64,000 bases of DNA from Streptomyces harbinensis. GTDB lineage: Bacteria; Actinomycetota; Actinomycetes; Streptomycetales; Streptomycetaceae. The stretch is from positions 1 through 64,000 of the forward strand of contig NZ_FPAB01000013.1 of the NCBI RefSeq assembly GCF_900116145.1, given 5' to 3'. How positions within the stretch are numbered: the first letter of the stretch is position 1; the number at the start of each line of letters is the position of its first letter. The notes beneath the pieces were generated by a model, which saw only the letters and a list, made by a program, of their open reading frames with translations, was not told the DNA's origin and did not search any database. Both the position numbers and the translations under genes were made by a program. Shown here piece by piece: positions 24,300 through 32,576 of this stretch.

Positions 24300-26339
24300 A
24301 TGAATCAATACATGCGTGGAAAAGCACCTTCTGAGCGGAAGGCGGCTGGCTCTCGGTCGAACTCCGCTGCCGTGCCGGTGGGCCTACAGGCTCAGGCCGG
24401 GAACGCGGCGATGGTGCAGATGCTTCGGCAGGCGGGGCACCCGTGGGCCCAGGACTCGCACCAGCACAGCTCGAATTGCGGACACCGGGTGGAGGGGGCC
24501 GGGGTCCAGCGTTCGGCGCAGGAGACGGTGGAGGCCGAAGCACGTCCCCGGACTGTGGACGATCACTCCCCAGAGGGGCAGCGGGCCCTTATCGACCAGG
24601 CGATGGCCTCGCCGAGCCGACGTCTTCCCGAGCCTTTGCTTCAAGCAGCCAAGCCGTACTTCCAGAACGAGAACCTCGACGTCACGCGGCTCCACGACAA
24701 CCCAGTGGCCCAGCGAGCCACTGAGGCGATGGGGGCACAGGCGATGACGATCGGGACGCACATCTTCGCGCCACCCGAGGCTGTCAGAAACATGCACCTC
24801 ATGGGGCACGAGCTGAGCCACGTCAACGAAAACCTCAACGGAACCCGTGAAACCGGGAAGAGCAACGGTGCCGGTGTCATCGTCACCGACCCCGGTCAGA
24901 ACTCTGAGCAGAAGGCGGACAGGGACGGAGTGTCCTTCGCCGCCGGTGCGGCAAGCGCACCGTCCGTCGTCACCCAACGCGCCACGCGGAAGGCCGGAAC
25001 TCCTGCCACAGCGGGTGGGGAGACCGAAGCCGAGCCGACCGTTCAGCGAGCTCCCTCCGGCTACGACTATTCGTCTTACTACACCGATGATGTTCCGATG
25101 GTGATCGACGCCGAGCCCGGCTACGGCTCCTCGTCAGGATATCCGCAGGTCAGCTACTCGTCGTACACGCTGCCCCCCGGATATGAGGGGAGGGAGGACG
25201 ACCGCGGCCGTTCGTCGTCCAGGGCCTCCTATGGCTATTCGAGGCCGTCTTCACGTGCTCCCTCCCGCTACCGGGAGGACGTGGAAATGGACCTGGATGA
25301 TGGCGCCCACATCATCGACGCAGATCCCGGCCGTTCTTCATCCAGGGCGCCCTATGGCTATTCGAGGCGGTCTTCACGTGCTCCCTCCCGCGACCGGGGC
25401 GGCATGGAAATGGAGCTGGACGATGGCGCCCACATCATCGACGCAGCTCCCGGATCCTCCCGCCGCAGGCATTCGAGGACCCGTCGCCACGGCGGCTCGG
25501 AAAGGAGCCGGGAGTCGAGCTACTCGCGCCCCAAGGGGATCGAGAAGTCGTATCCAAAACCGACTTCCGAAAACGGCAGGAAAGTATGGAGTATCGCCGG
25601 CCGGGTGATGGCACAGACCAAACAAATCATCAGCAGGGGAGCGGCCAACCAGATATCATCCGCAGCAGCCAACGGTGGCGGGCTGACCCACCTGATCTCG
25701 ACCGTCCGTAACCCTGAGTACCGCCTGAAACAGCCGAGCACTTTCCAGGAGATGCTGGGGCAGAATGCGGCTGCGGCGGAAGCCCTCGGCGTCGGGAACT
25801 GCGGCGAACACGCCGCCGTGTCCTTCTGCCTGCTCAACAAGGAAAAACTGCCCTCCGGGTACCGCATCTGGCACGTTTCCTTGTCGATCGACCACGCCTT
25901 CGTAGCCGTGGGTAACCCCAAAAAACCGAACGAGATCATTATCCTCGATGCCTGGCAGGACAACGCCTCCCTCAGGATGGCCGGAGAAAATCTCCACTTC
26001 GCCTTTCTCGTGAACGGGCAGGTCACTCCCGAAGCAACGCCATACAAACCCGATGGCAGAGACTACATGGCATTGGGCCGGAAAACCGTGGATATTGCGG
26101 CCATGACGAACACCATGGATACGACCGGCCCGGCGATCGACCCGACGGAATTCGCCGGCGTTCCGGGGATGTACAGGCAGGAGATGCGGCCGAGGGAAGA
26201 GGGGGCACTGAACCCGATGGACGAACCTCGACGACCTCATCCCAGGGAACGGCGCTATCAAGAGAGCATGAGGGAACGCTACGAGCGGTACGAACGCCAC
26301 GAACGCCGCGAACGCGAGCGACGAGACGGATGGCGCTAG
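24300..26339 (+). CDS. DUF4157 (eCIS core domain) protein with C-terminal Cys-His-Asp effector-like domain
   Basis: The 679-residue protein starts with a low-complexity region ending GNAAMVQMLRQAGHPWAQ and a His/Cys segment (HQHSSNCGH). Residues 100-220 form a DUF4157 domain with HExxH as H170-ELS-H174. Residues 262-400 are Ser/Arg/Tyr-rich and hold two 41-residue repeats. The C-terminal domain (about 425-600) has Cys501 in GNCGEHA, His532 in DHAFVAVG and Asp550 in LDAWQDN, the order of papain/transglutaminase-like proteases and deamidases found in toxins. The tail is highly charged (Arg/Glu). DUF4157 proteins are a known class of toxins loaded into extracellular contractile injection systems, so I infer an injected effector. 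No injection-system genes and no obvious immunity gene are adjacent. Codon use is less GC-rich than in neighbours, suggesting transfer. AGGAG precedes the ATG. Confidence 0.8.
   Translation: MNQYMRGKAPSERKAAGSRSNSAAVPVGLQAQAGNAAMVQMLRQAGHPWAQDSHQHSSNCGHRVEGAGVQRSAQETVEAEARPRTVDDHSPEGQRALIDQAMASPSRRLPEPLLQAAKPYFQNENLDVTRLHDNPVAQRATEAMGAQAMTIGTHIFAPPEAVRNMHLMGHELSHVNENLNGTRETGKSNGAGVIVTDPGQNSEQKADRDGVSFAAGAASAPSVVTQRATRKAGTPATAGGETEAEPTVQRAPSGYDYSSYYTDDVPMVIDAEPGYGSSSGYPQVSYSSYTLPPGYEGREDDRGRSSSRASYGYSRPSSRAPSRYREDVEMDLDDGAHIIDADPGRSSSRAPYGYSRRSSRAPSRDRGGMEMELDDGAHIIDAAPGSSRRRHSRTRRHGGSERSRESSYSRPKGIEKSYPKPTSENGRKVWSIAGRVMAQTKQIISRGAANQISSAAANGGGLTHLISTVRNPEYRLKQPSTFQEMLGQNAAAAEALGVGNCGEHAAVSFCLLNKEKLPSGYRIWHVSLSIDHAFVAVGNPKKPNEIIILDAWQDNASLRMAGENLHFAFLVNGQVTPEATPYKPDGRDYMALGRKTVDIAAMTNTMDTTGPAIDPTEFAGVPGMYRQEMRPREEGALNPMDEPRRPHPRERRYQESMRERYERYERHERRERERRDGWR
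25206..25451 (+). repeat. Two 123-bp tandem repeats inside the DUF4157 gene
   Basis: Units at 25206-25328 and 25329-25451 each encode 41 residues starting GRSSSRA and ending DDGAHIIDA(D/A)P. The two protein copies differ at roughly eight positions. A related ending, DDVPMVIDAEP, occurs just before unit one, so an older third copy is likely. The repeats form the flexible linker between the HExxH and Cys-His-Asp domains. Confidence 0.85.
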
Positions 26340-26539
26340 AGGTAGTACTCCAGCAGGATTCCGGTGTCTGAGCCGCAGGTTCCGGCTGTCGGCCGGAGTG
26401 CATCGGGCCCTGGAGCGGCCAGGGGCGGTCTCATGGAGACCGCCCCTCGATACACAGCAAGGCGCGCTGACTGTCCCTGTGAAGGCAGGCGGGCCGGGCC
26501 CCGCGTCCCACGCCCGCCCCGGCCCCGACCCGGCGGTGC

Positions 26540-26887
26540 TCACCGCCCGCGGCCCTCCGTGGTCCCGTCCAAGTCCTCCAGTACCCCGCCGACCCAGCCC
26601 TCGGCCGAGCGCGTCGTGAAGGCGAAGCGCGCCCGGGAGAGGGGCCGGGCCAGCGGGTTCCTGCGGTGCGAGCGGGCCGCCTTCTCGGCCGACTTGAGGT
26701 CGCGGACGGCGAAGGCGAGCCGTTGCTGCGCGTCTTCGGGCTCGGTGACGTCGACCAGTTCCAGGGAGCGGGCGACGATCAGCTTCGCCGCCTCCCGCAC
26801 CACGTCCGGACGGTGGATGTCCTGCGTTTCCAGGGACTTCAGCAGCGCGTGCACCTCGCGGAGTCCCGTGATGGTCTCTGCTGTCAT
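26540..26887 (-). CDS. Hypothetical 115-residue helical protein
   Basis: I do not recognise this gene. The product is predicted mostly alpha-helical (REVHALLKSLETQDIHRPDVVREAAKLIVARSLELVDV) with a basic middle (KAARSHRRNPLARPLSRARF) and no signal or membrane segment. It starts 30 bases after the M55 peptidase gene on the same strand, so the two probably form an operon. Codon use is normal for the window. Confidence 0.6.
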   Translation of the reverse strand: MTAETITGLREVHALLKSLETQDIHRPDVVREAAKLIVARSLELVDVTEPEDAQQRLAFAVRDLKSAEKAARSHRRNPLARPLSRARFAFTTRSAEGWVGGVLEDLDGTTEGRGR

Positions 26888-26917
26888 GCGGCTGCGCCTG
26901 CCCCGGTACCGGGGTGG

Positions 26918-27748
26918 TTACGCCGGTGTGATCCCCGCGAGCTGGCCGACGAGCAGCGCCACCCGGTACGCCTCGGCGTAGTCGGCCGCCGTGTACGCGA
27001 TCGTCCGGCCGCCCGCGGCCCGCGTCACGCCCGGGATGAGGGTCGCCAGGTCGACGGTGTGCGGCAGGGCGAGATCGATCTCGACCTCCACCGGCCCCGG
27101 CACGGTGAACGGCGCGATCTCCGCGCGCCGTACCACGGCCCCGGCCGCCGCCGTCCGCAGCCGCTCGCGGGCCTCCTCCGGGTGCAGCGCCACCGCCGCG
27201 GCCTGGGCGAGCGCCCGCTTGACCTCGACGGTGGCGGCGTCCGGCACCAGCTCCCCGAACTCGGCGCACGCCACGTCGTCCCCGCTGAGCAGCACGACCG
27301 GCGCCCCGAAGTAGCCGGCCATGGCGGCGTTCAGCCCGATCTCGCCGAGCGAGCGCCCGCCCACCCGTACGTCCAGGTTGACGCCGTTCATGGTGTGCGC
27401 CAGCACGGCGGGGCCGGAGCCGGCCCGCGCGTGGTACCCGACGAAGAGCACCGCGTCGGTGTCCGGGCCGAGCCCGCCCAGCATCCCGAACGGCCGCGGC
27501 TTGCCGCGCACCAGCAGGGCCCGCCGGTCCAGCTCCTCCGGCAGGATGTTCCGGAACGGCCCGTGCGCGTCGGCCACCCACACCTCGGCCCCGGGATCCC
27601 CGTCCAGCACCCCGGCGACGGCGGCGTTCACCTCGGCCGTCATGAGGGCCCGGCTGCGTGCGTAGTCGTAGCCCTCCGGGCTGGTCTCGGTGCCGTGCAC
27701 GACGCCCGAGATGCCTTCCAGATCGGCGGAGATCAGTACTTTCGTCAT
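26918..27748 (-). CDS. M55-family D-aminopeptidase
   Basis: A 276-residue zinc peptidase of the DppA type, which releases N-terminal D-amino acids from short peptides. The metal-binding signature SADLEGISGVV lies at residues 7-17, with further ligand candidates in the WVADAHGPF, FVGYHARAG and HTMNG segments. There is no signal peptide, so it acts in the cytosol. It is divergent from the furan-synthase operon (208-base gap) and upstream of a small helical gene. A role in recycling cell-wall D-peptides is the default; a link with the divergent operon is possible but unproven. Confidence 0.9.
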   Translation of the reverse strand: MTKVLISADLEGISGVVHGTETSPEGYDYARSRALMTAEVNAAVAGVLDGDPGAEVWVADAHGPFRNILPEELDRRALLVRGKPRPFGMLGGLGPDTDAVLFVGYHARAGSGPAVLAHTMNGVNLDVRVGGRSLGEIGLNAAMAGYFGAPVVLLSGDDVACAEFGELVPDAATVEVKRALAQAAAVALHPEEARERLRTAAAGAVVRRAEIAPFTVPGPVEVEIDLALPHTVDLATLIPGVTRAAGGRTIAYTAADYAEAYRVALLVGQLAGITPA

Positions 27749-27956
27749 AGTGGGAGCCTACGGGCCGGGCCGGCCCCGGCCCGTTCGCGCCCGGCGTGCG
27801 CCGCGCACTGTGGGACCGTGCGGGCGCCCCGAGGGGAGTCCGCGCGCTCTACCGGCGCTCGGGGGCGGCGGAAATGATGAGCCCACCGATCATGCGTCAG
27901 GTGATCCGCACCCCCTGCCTTCCGGGCAGCCGGGCCCGCGGCGGAAGGAGCTCACG

Positions 27957-28715
27957 GTGTTGCTTCTCATCTCCCCGGACAGCGTCGAGGAAGCCCGCGA
28001 CTGCGCCAAGGCGGCCGACCATCTCGACATCGTCGACGTCAAGAAGCCCGACGAGGGCTCGCTCGGCGGCAACTTCCCCTGGGTGATCCGCGAGATCCGC
28101 GACGCGGTCCCGGCCGGCACCCCGCTCTCCGCCACCGTCGGCGACGTCCCGTACAAGCCCGGTACCGTGGCCCAGGCCGCGCTCGGGGCGGTCGTCTCCG
28201 GCGCCACGTACATCAAGGTCGGCCTCTACGGCTGTACGACGCCCGACCAGGGCATCGACGTCATGCGCGGCGTCGTCCGGGCGGTGAAGGACCACCGGCC
28301 CGACGCGTTCGTCGTGGCCTCCGGCTACGCCGACGCCCACCGGATCGGCTGCGTCAACCCGCTCGCCCTGCCCGACATCGCCGCCCGCTCCGGCGCCGAC
28401 GCGGCCATGCTGGACACCGCCATCAAGGACGGGACCCGGCTGTTCGACCACGTGTCGCCCGACGCCTGCGCCGAGTTCGTCCGGCTCGCGCACGCCGCCG
28501 GCCTGCTCGCCGCGCTCGCCGGCAGCGTCACCGCCGCCGACCTCGGCCCGCTGACGAGCATGGGCACCGACATCGTCGGCGTACGCGGCGCCGTCTGCGA
28601 GGGCGGCGACCGCAACGCCGGACGCATCCGCCCGCACCTGGTGGCCGCCTTCCGCGCGGAGATGGACCGGCACGCCCGTCAGCAGGCGGCAGCCACCGTC
28701 CCCGCCGCGGGCTGA
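27957..28715 (+). CDS. mfnB: (5-formylfuran-3-yl)methyl phosphate synthase, MfnB-like
   Basis: The 252-residue TIM-barrel enzyme matches MfnB, which condenses two glyceraldehyde-3-phosphate molecules into 4-(hydroxymethyl)-2-furancarboxaldehyde phosphate, the furan of methanofuran. Catalytic residues known from the methanogen enzyme are kept with an offset of two: Lys29 in DVKKPDEGSLG, Lys87 in TYIKVGL, Asp153 and Lys157 in MLDTAIKDG. The SLGGNFPWVI motif is also typical. The GTG at 27957 is six bases after GGAAGGAG. It heads an operon with an aldehyde dehydrogenase, an alcohol dehydrogenase and a methyltransferase. No methanofuran partners (mfnA, C, D, E, F) are nearby, so a different furan product is likely. 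Confidence 0.88.
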   Translation: MLLLISPDSVEEARDCAKAADHLDIVDVKKPDEGSLGGNFPWVIREIRDAVPAGTPLSATVGDVPYKPGTVAQAALGAVVSGATYIKVGLYGCTTPDQGIDVMRGVVRAVKDHRPDAFVVASGYADAHRIGCVNPLALPDIAARSGADAAMLDTAIKDGTRLFDHVSPDACAEFVRLAHAAGLLAALAGSVTAADLGPLTSMGTDIVGVRGAVCEGGDRNAGRIRPHLVAAFRAEMDRHARQQAAATVPAAG

Positions 28716-28723
28716 CCCCCGGC

Positions 28724-30121
28724 ATGCGGACCCCCGAGCCCGGCCGCCCGCCCGGACGTTTCGCCGTCACCGACCCGGCCACCGGCGAGCCCTTCGACGA
28801 GGCGCCCGACCAGCAGCCGGACGAACTGGACGCCGTCATCGGCCGGGCGGAGCGCGCCTGGCACGGCTGGCGCGCCGATCCCGCCGCCCGTACCACCGCG
28901 CTGCGCGCGGCGGCCGACACCGTGGAGGCGGCCGGCGACGATCTCGCCCGGCTGCTCACCCGGGAACAGGGCAAGCCCCTGGCGGAGTCGCACGCCGAGG
29001 TCGCCCGTACGGCGGCCCGGCTGCGGTACTTCGCCGGCCTCACCCCCCAGACCCGGCGGATCAGCGACGGCCGGCCCGTGCACAGCGAGATCCGCTGGCG
29101 CTCGCTCGGGCCGGTGGCCGCGATCGTCCCGTGGAACTTCCCGCTCCAGCTCGCCGCGGCCAAGTTCGCACCCGCGCTCGCGGCAGGCAACACGGTCGTC
29201 CTCAAACCGTCCCCGTACACCCCGCTCACCACCCGGCTGCTCGGCTCGCTCCTCACCGCCGTGCTGCCCGAGGACGTGCTGACCGTCGTCACCGGCCGCG
29301 AACCGCTCGGCGCCCGCCTCGCCGGCCACCCGGGCATCCGGCACGTCACCTTCACCGGCTCGGTACCCACCGGGCGGGCCGTCGCCGGGGCGGCGGCCGG
29401 CACGCTCGCCCGGGTCACCCTCGAACTCGGCGGCAACGACGCGGCCGTCCTGCTGGAGGACGTGGCGGTGGACCGGATCGCGGACCGGCTGTTCTGGGCC
29501 GCGTTCCGCAACTGCGGCCAGGTCTGCATGGCGGTCAAGCGGGTCTACGTCCCGGAGCGGCTGCACGCGGAGGTCGTCGACGCCCTCGCCGAGCGCGCCA
29601 AGAGCGTCGCCGTCGGCCCCGGCCTCGACCCGGCCACCCGGCTGGGCCCCGTCAACAACGCCCCCCAGCTCGCCCGCGTCGAGGAGCTGACCCGCCGCGC
29701 CCTCGCGGACGGCGCCCGCGCGGCGGCCGGCGGGCACCGGCTGGACACCCCCGGCTACTTCTTCGCCCCCACCGTCCTCACCGACGTCCCGCCCGACAGC
29801 CCGGTGGTGACCGGCGAACAGTTCGGGCCGGTCCTGCCCGTCCTGCCGTACCGCACTCTCGACGAGGCCGTCACCGCCGCCAACAGCACCGGCTTCGGCC
29901 TCGGCGGCTCCGTCTGGGGCACCGACCCCGACCGGGCCGAAGCCGTCGCCGACCGGCTCGACTGCGGCACGGCCTGGATCAACCACCACGCCGAACTCTC
30001 CCTCCACCAGCCCTTCACCGGCACCGGGAACAGCGGCGTCGGCGTCGCGGGCGGGCCGTGGGGGCTGTACGGGAACCTCCGGCCGTTCGTCGTCCACCGC
30101 CCCGAGGCGGCACAGCCGTGA
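28724..30121 (+). CDS. NAD(P)-dependent aldehyde dehydrogenase
   Basis: A 465-residue aldehyde dehydrogenase that oxidises an aldehyde to a carboxylate. Marks are PWNFPLQLAAAKFAPALAAGN with KPSPYTP (cofactor site), FTGSVPTG, LELGGND with the general-base Glu, and FRNCGQVCMAVKR with the nucleophile Cys268. The start lies 8 bases after the furan-synthase stop, and its stop overlaps the next gene's start as GTGA. Given the operon, its substrate may be the furan aldehyde or an aldehyde made by the adjacent alcohol dehydrogenase; that is inference. Confidence 0.92.
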   Translation: MRTPEPGRPPGRFAVTDPATGEPFDEAPDQQPDELDAVIGRAERAWHGWRADPAARTTALRAAADTVEAAGDDLARLLTREQGKPLAESHAEVARTAARLRYFAGLTPQTRRISDGRPVHSEIRWRSLGPVAAIVPWNFPLQLAAAKFAPALAAGNTVVLKPSPYTPLTTRLLGSLLTAVLPEDVLTVVTGREPLGARLAGHPGIRHVTFTGSVPTGRAVAGAAAGTLARVTLELGGNDAAVLLEDVAVDRIADRLFWAAFRNCGQVCMAVKRVYVPERLHAEVVDALAERAKSVAVGPGLDPATRLGPVNNAPQLARVEELTRRALADGARAAAGGHRLDTPGYFFAPTVLTDVPPDSPVVTGEQFGPVLPVLPYRTLDEAVTAANSTGFGLGGSVWGTDPDRAEAVADRLDCGTAWINHHAELSLHQPFTGTGNSGVGVAGGPWGLYGNLRPFVVHRPEAAQP

Positions 30122-31215
30122 GGTTCCGGGCGGCCGTCCTGCGCGGGTACACCGACCCGTTCACCGTGGAGGACGTGGTCCTGCGCGCCGGACCCGCCGC
30201 CGGCGAACTCCTCGTCGAGATCAAGGCCAGCGGGATGTGCCGGACCGACCTCGCGGTCCGGTGCTCGGCCGGCCGCAGCCCGCTGCCGGCGATCCTCGGC
30301 CACGAGGGGGCCGGGGTCGTGGTGGCGACGGGCGGCGGCCCGGAGGACGCGATCGGCACCGGCGACCACGTCGTCCTCAGCTTCGACTCCTGCGGACACT
30401 GCCCCACCTGCCGCGCCGCCGCGCCCGCCTACTGCGACTCGTTCGCCGCCCTCAACCTCTTCGGCGGCCGGAAGGAGGACACGCCCCGGCTCACCGACGC
30501 CGCCGGGGGAGCGTTCGCCCCCCGGTGGTTCGGGCAGTCCTCCTTCGCCCGGTACGCACTTGTCGCCGCCCGCACCGCCGTCCGCGTCGACCCCGCCCTG
30601 CCCCTCGCCCTGCTCGGCCCGCTCGGCTGCGGCTTCCTCACCGGCGCCGGCGCCGTCCTGAACACCTTCCGGGCCGGCCCCGGCGACCCCCTCGTCGTCC
30701 TCGGCGCCGGAGCGGTCGGCCTGGCGGCGGTCATGGCGGCCACCGCAACCGGGGCGCACGCTGTGGCCGTCGACCGGCACCCCGAACGCCTCGCCCTGGC
30801 CGAACGTTTCGGCGCCACCCCGCTGCCCGCCACCGCCGCCGGACTGCCCGAGCGGATCAGACGGCTCACCGACGGCGGCGCCCGGTACGCCCTGGACACC
30901 ACGGCCGACCCCGCCCTCATCAACGACGCCCTGCACGCCCTGCGGCCCACCGGCACCCTCGGCCTGGTCGCCCGGCTGCCCGGCACCCTGCCGCTGGCCC
31001 CGGGCACGCTGGACAGGGGCCGCACCGTCCGCCACATCTGCGAGGGCGACGCCGTACCCGCCCTGCTGATCCCCCGGCTGACCGCGCTGTGGCAGGCCGG
31101 ACGGTTCCCCTTCGACCAGCTGATCCGCACCTACCCGCTGGACGCCGTCAACGAGGCCGAACGCGACAGCGACGCCGGCCGCGTCGTCAAACCCGTCCTC
31201 CTCCCGGACACCTGA
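30118..31215 (+). CDS. Zinc-dependent alcohol dehydrogenase (MDR family, aryl-alcohol type)
   Basis: A 365-residue medium-chain dehydrogenase. Catalytic zinc ligands are in GMCRTD and GHEGAG, the structural zinc site is DSCGHCPTCRAAAPAYC, and the NAD-binding motif is VLGAGAVGLAAV. The pattern resembles benzyl/aryl-alcohol dehydrogenases, which fits a hydroxymethyl-furan substrate. Its GTG start overlaps the aldehyde dehydrogenase stop, so translation is coupled. It is followed 59 bases later by the methyltransferase gene. Confidence 0.92.
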   Translation: MRFRAAVLRGYTDPFTVEDVVLRAGPAAGELLVEIKASGMCRTDLAVRCSAGRSPLPAILGHEGAGVVVATGGGPEDAIGTGDHVVLSFDSCGHCPTCRAAAPAYCDSFAALNLFGGRKEDTPRLTDAAGGAFAPRWFGQSSFARYALVAARTAVRVDPALPLALLGPLGCGFLTGAGAVLNTFRAGPGDPLVVLGAGAVGLAAVMAATATGAHAVAVDRHPERLALAERFGATPLPATAAGLPERIRRLTDGGARYALDTTADPALINDALHALRPTGTLGLVARLPGTLPLAPGTLDRGRTVRHICEGDAVPALLIPRLTALWQAGRFPFDQLIRTYPLDAVNEAERDSDAGRVVKPVLLPDT

Positions 31216-31274
31216 CGCCGGCGGGCCGCGCCCCAGGCACCCCGCAATCCCGATCCCTCATCGAAGGAGCACCC

Positions 31275-32189
31275 ATGGCCACAACGGCGCCGCAGCACAC
31301 GGATGTGGACGGCGTGGACGGAGGCATCGGACTGACCGCGCTTCTGGTCGCCACCGCCCGGGCCATCGAGACCCACCGCCACGACAGCCTGGCCCGCGAC
31401 CCCTACGCCGAACACTTCGTGCGCGCCGCCCCGGCGTGCGCCGGCTGGCCGGTACGCATCGACCAGGCACCGGACGGGGACGACAACCCGCTGTGGGGCC
31501 GGTTCGCCCGCTACTTCGGCCTGCGCACCCGGGTCCTCGACGACTTCGCCCTCCGCTCGGTGCGCATGGGCGCCCGCCAAGTGGTGCTGCTGGGCGCCGG
31601 TCTCGACACCCGGGCGTACCGGCTGGAGTGGCCGTCCGACTGCGCGGTGTACGAGATCGACCGGCCGGGCGTACTGGAGTTCAAGCACCGGGTCCTCCTG
31701 GACCTGGCGGCCACCCCCAAGGTGAAGCGCGTCCCGGTCCCGGCCGACCTGCGCCACGACTGGGTCACCGCCCTGACCACCGCCGGCTTCGACCCGGCCC
31801 TGCCCAGCGTCTGGCTGGTGGAAGGACTGCTCTTCTACCTGCCGGGCCCGGCCGAGAAATACCTCATCGACACGGTGGACCGGCTGACCACCCGGGGCAG
31901 CGCCCTGGCCTTCGAAGCCAAGGTCGAGAAGGACCTGAACCGGTACCACGACAGCCCGACCTACACGGCGACCCGCGAGCAGATCGGCATCGACCTGCTC
32001 CACCTCTTCGACCCGGGCCCACGCCCCGACTCGGCCGCCGACCTGGTGACCAAGGGCTGGTCCACCTCGGTGCACACCCCCTTCGACTTCACCCACCGCC
32101 ACGGCCGCGGCCCCCTCCCCGAACCGGACGGCGTGAAGGACGCACTGGAGGGCAACCGCTGGGCATTCGCCCACAAGCCCAGGCCCTGA
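31275..32189 (+). CDS. LCMT/PPM1-type SAM-dependent methyltransferase
   Basis: A 304-residue methyltransferase of the TIGR00027/LCMT superfamily, members of which often methylate carboxylates. N-terminal GLTALLVATARAIE and RDPYAEHFV, motif I VVLLGAGLDTRAYRL, the acidic VYEIDRPGVLEFK and WLVEGLLFYLP are all typical. The ATG has GAAGGAG upstream. As the last gene of the furan operon it could esterify a furan carboxylate made by the aldehyde dehydrogenase; this is inference. A strong terminator hairpin follows. Confidence 0.88.
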   Translation: MATTAPQHTDVDGVDGGIGLTALLVATARAIETHRHDSLARDPYAEHFVRAAPACAGWPVRIDQAPDGDDNPLWGRFARYFGLRTRVLDDFALRSVRMGARQVVLLGAGLDTRAYRLEWPSDCAVYEIDRPGVLEFKHRVLLDLAATPKVKRVPVPADLRHDWVTALTTAGFDPALPSVWLVEGLLFYLPGPAEKYLIDTVDRLTTRGSALAFEAKVEKDLNRYHDSPTYTATREQIGIDLLHLFDPGPRPDSAADLVTKGWSTSVHTPFDFTHRHGRGPLPEPDGVKDALEGNRWAFAHKPRP

Positions 32190-32214
32190 CACACCGCGTG
32201 GGTGCTCACCCGCA

Positions 32215-32253
32215 GGGCCCCGGTTCCCGGCCCCGCCGGGAACCGGGGGCCCC
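32215..32253. terminator. Strong hairpin terminator after the furan-type operon
   Basis: The 17-base arm at 32215-32231 pairs with 32235-32252 apart from one extra G, with a three-base CCC loop and a CTTTCTCC stretch soon after. It lies 26 bases after the methyltransferase stop and also faces the end of the small gene on the other strand. Confidence 0.8.
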
Positions 32254-32300
32254 GGCCCTTTCTCCATACGGACGTGATCCCCGCAGGGGATCACCACGCC

Positions 32301-32543
32301 CTACGTGCCGCTGGGCGGCAGGACGAACCCCCGTTGCGGGCCGGCGGCCGGTCCGTCATCGGAGAACGTGGCTGCCACGGCCGCCAGGGCGTCGGCTGTC
32401 ACATCGTGGCGCGTCCTGTAATCAGCGCTGTCGTACACACGCCACGGGCCGGCGGGGTTGTCCGGATCTTCCGGTGCGACCACTCCGGGAATGTTCAGCT
32501 GCCGCAGTACGGCGTCAACTCGGCGGGCCTGTTGCGCGTCCAT
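32301..32543 (-). CDS. Hypothetical 80-residue protein
   Basis: I do not recognise a family. The protein begins MDAQQARRVDAVLRQLNIPG, contains a WRVYDSADY segment, and ends in a short Pro/Gly tail. It has no signal peptide or membrane segment. Amino-acid composition is plausible for a real streptomycete protein. It lies 33 bases downstream of the GRDP-like gene on the same strand and could be co-transcribed. Confidence 0.5.
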   Translation of the reverse strand: MDAQQARRVDAVLRQLNIPGVVAPEDPDNPAGPWRVYDSADYRTRHDVTADALAAVAATFSDDGPAAGPQRGFVLPPSGT

Positions 32544-32576
32544 GCAATCCCTTCCAACGGTGCGGAATCGAGCAGA

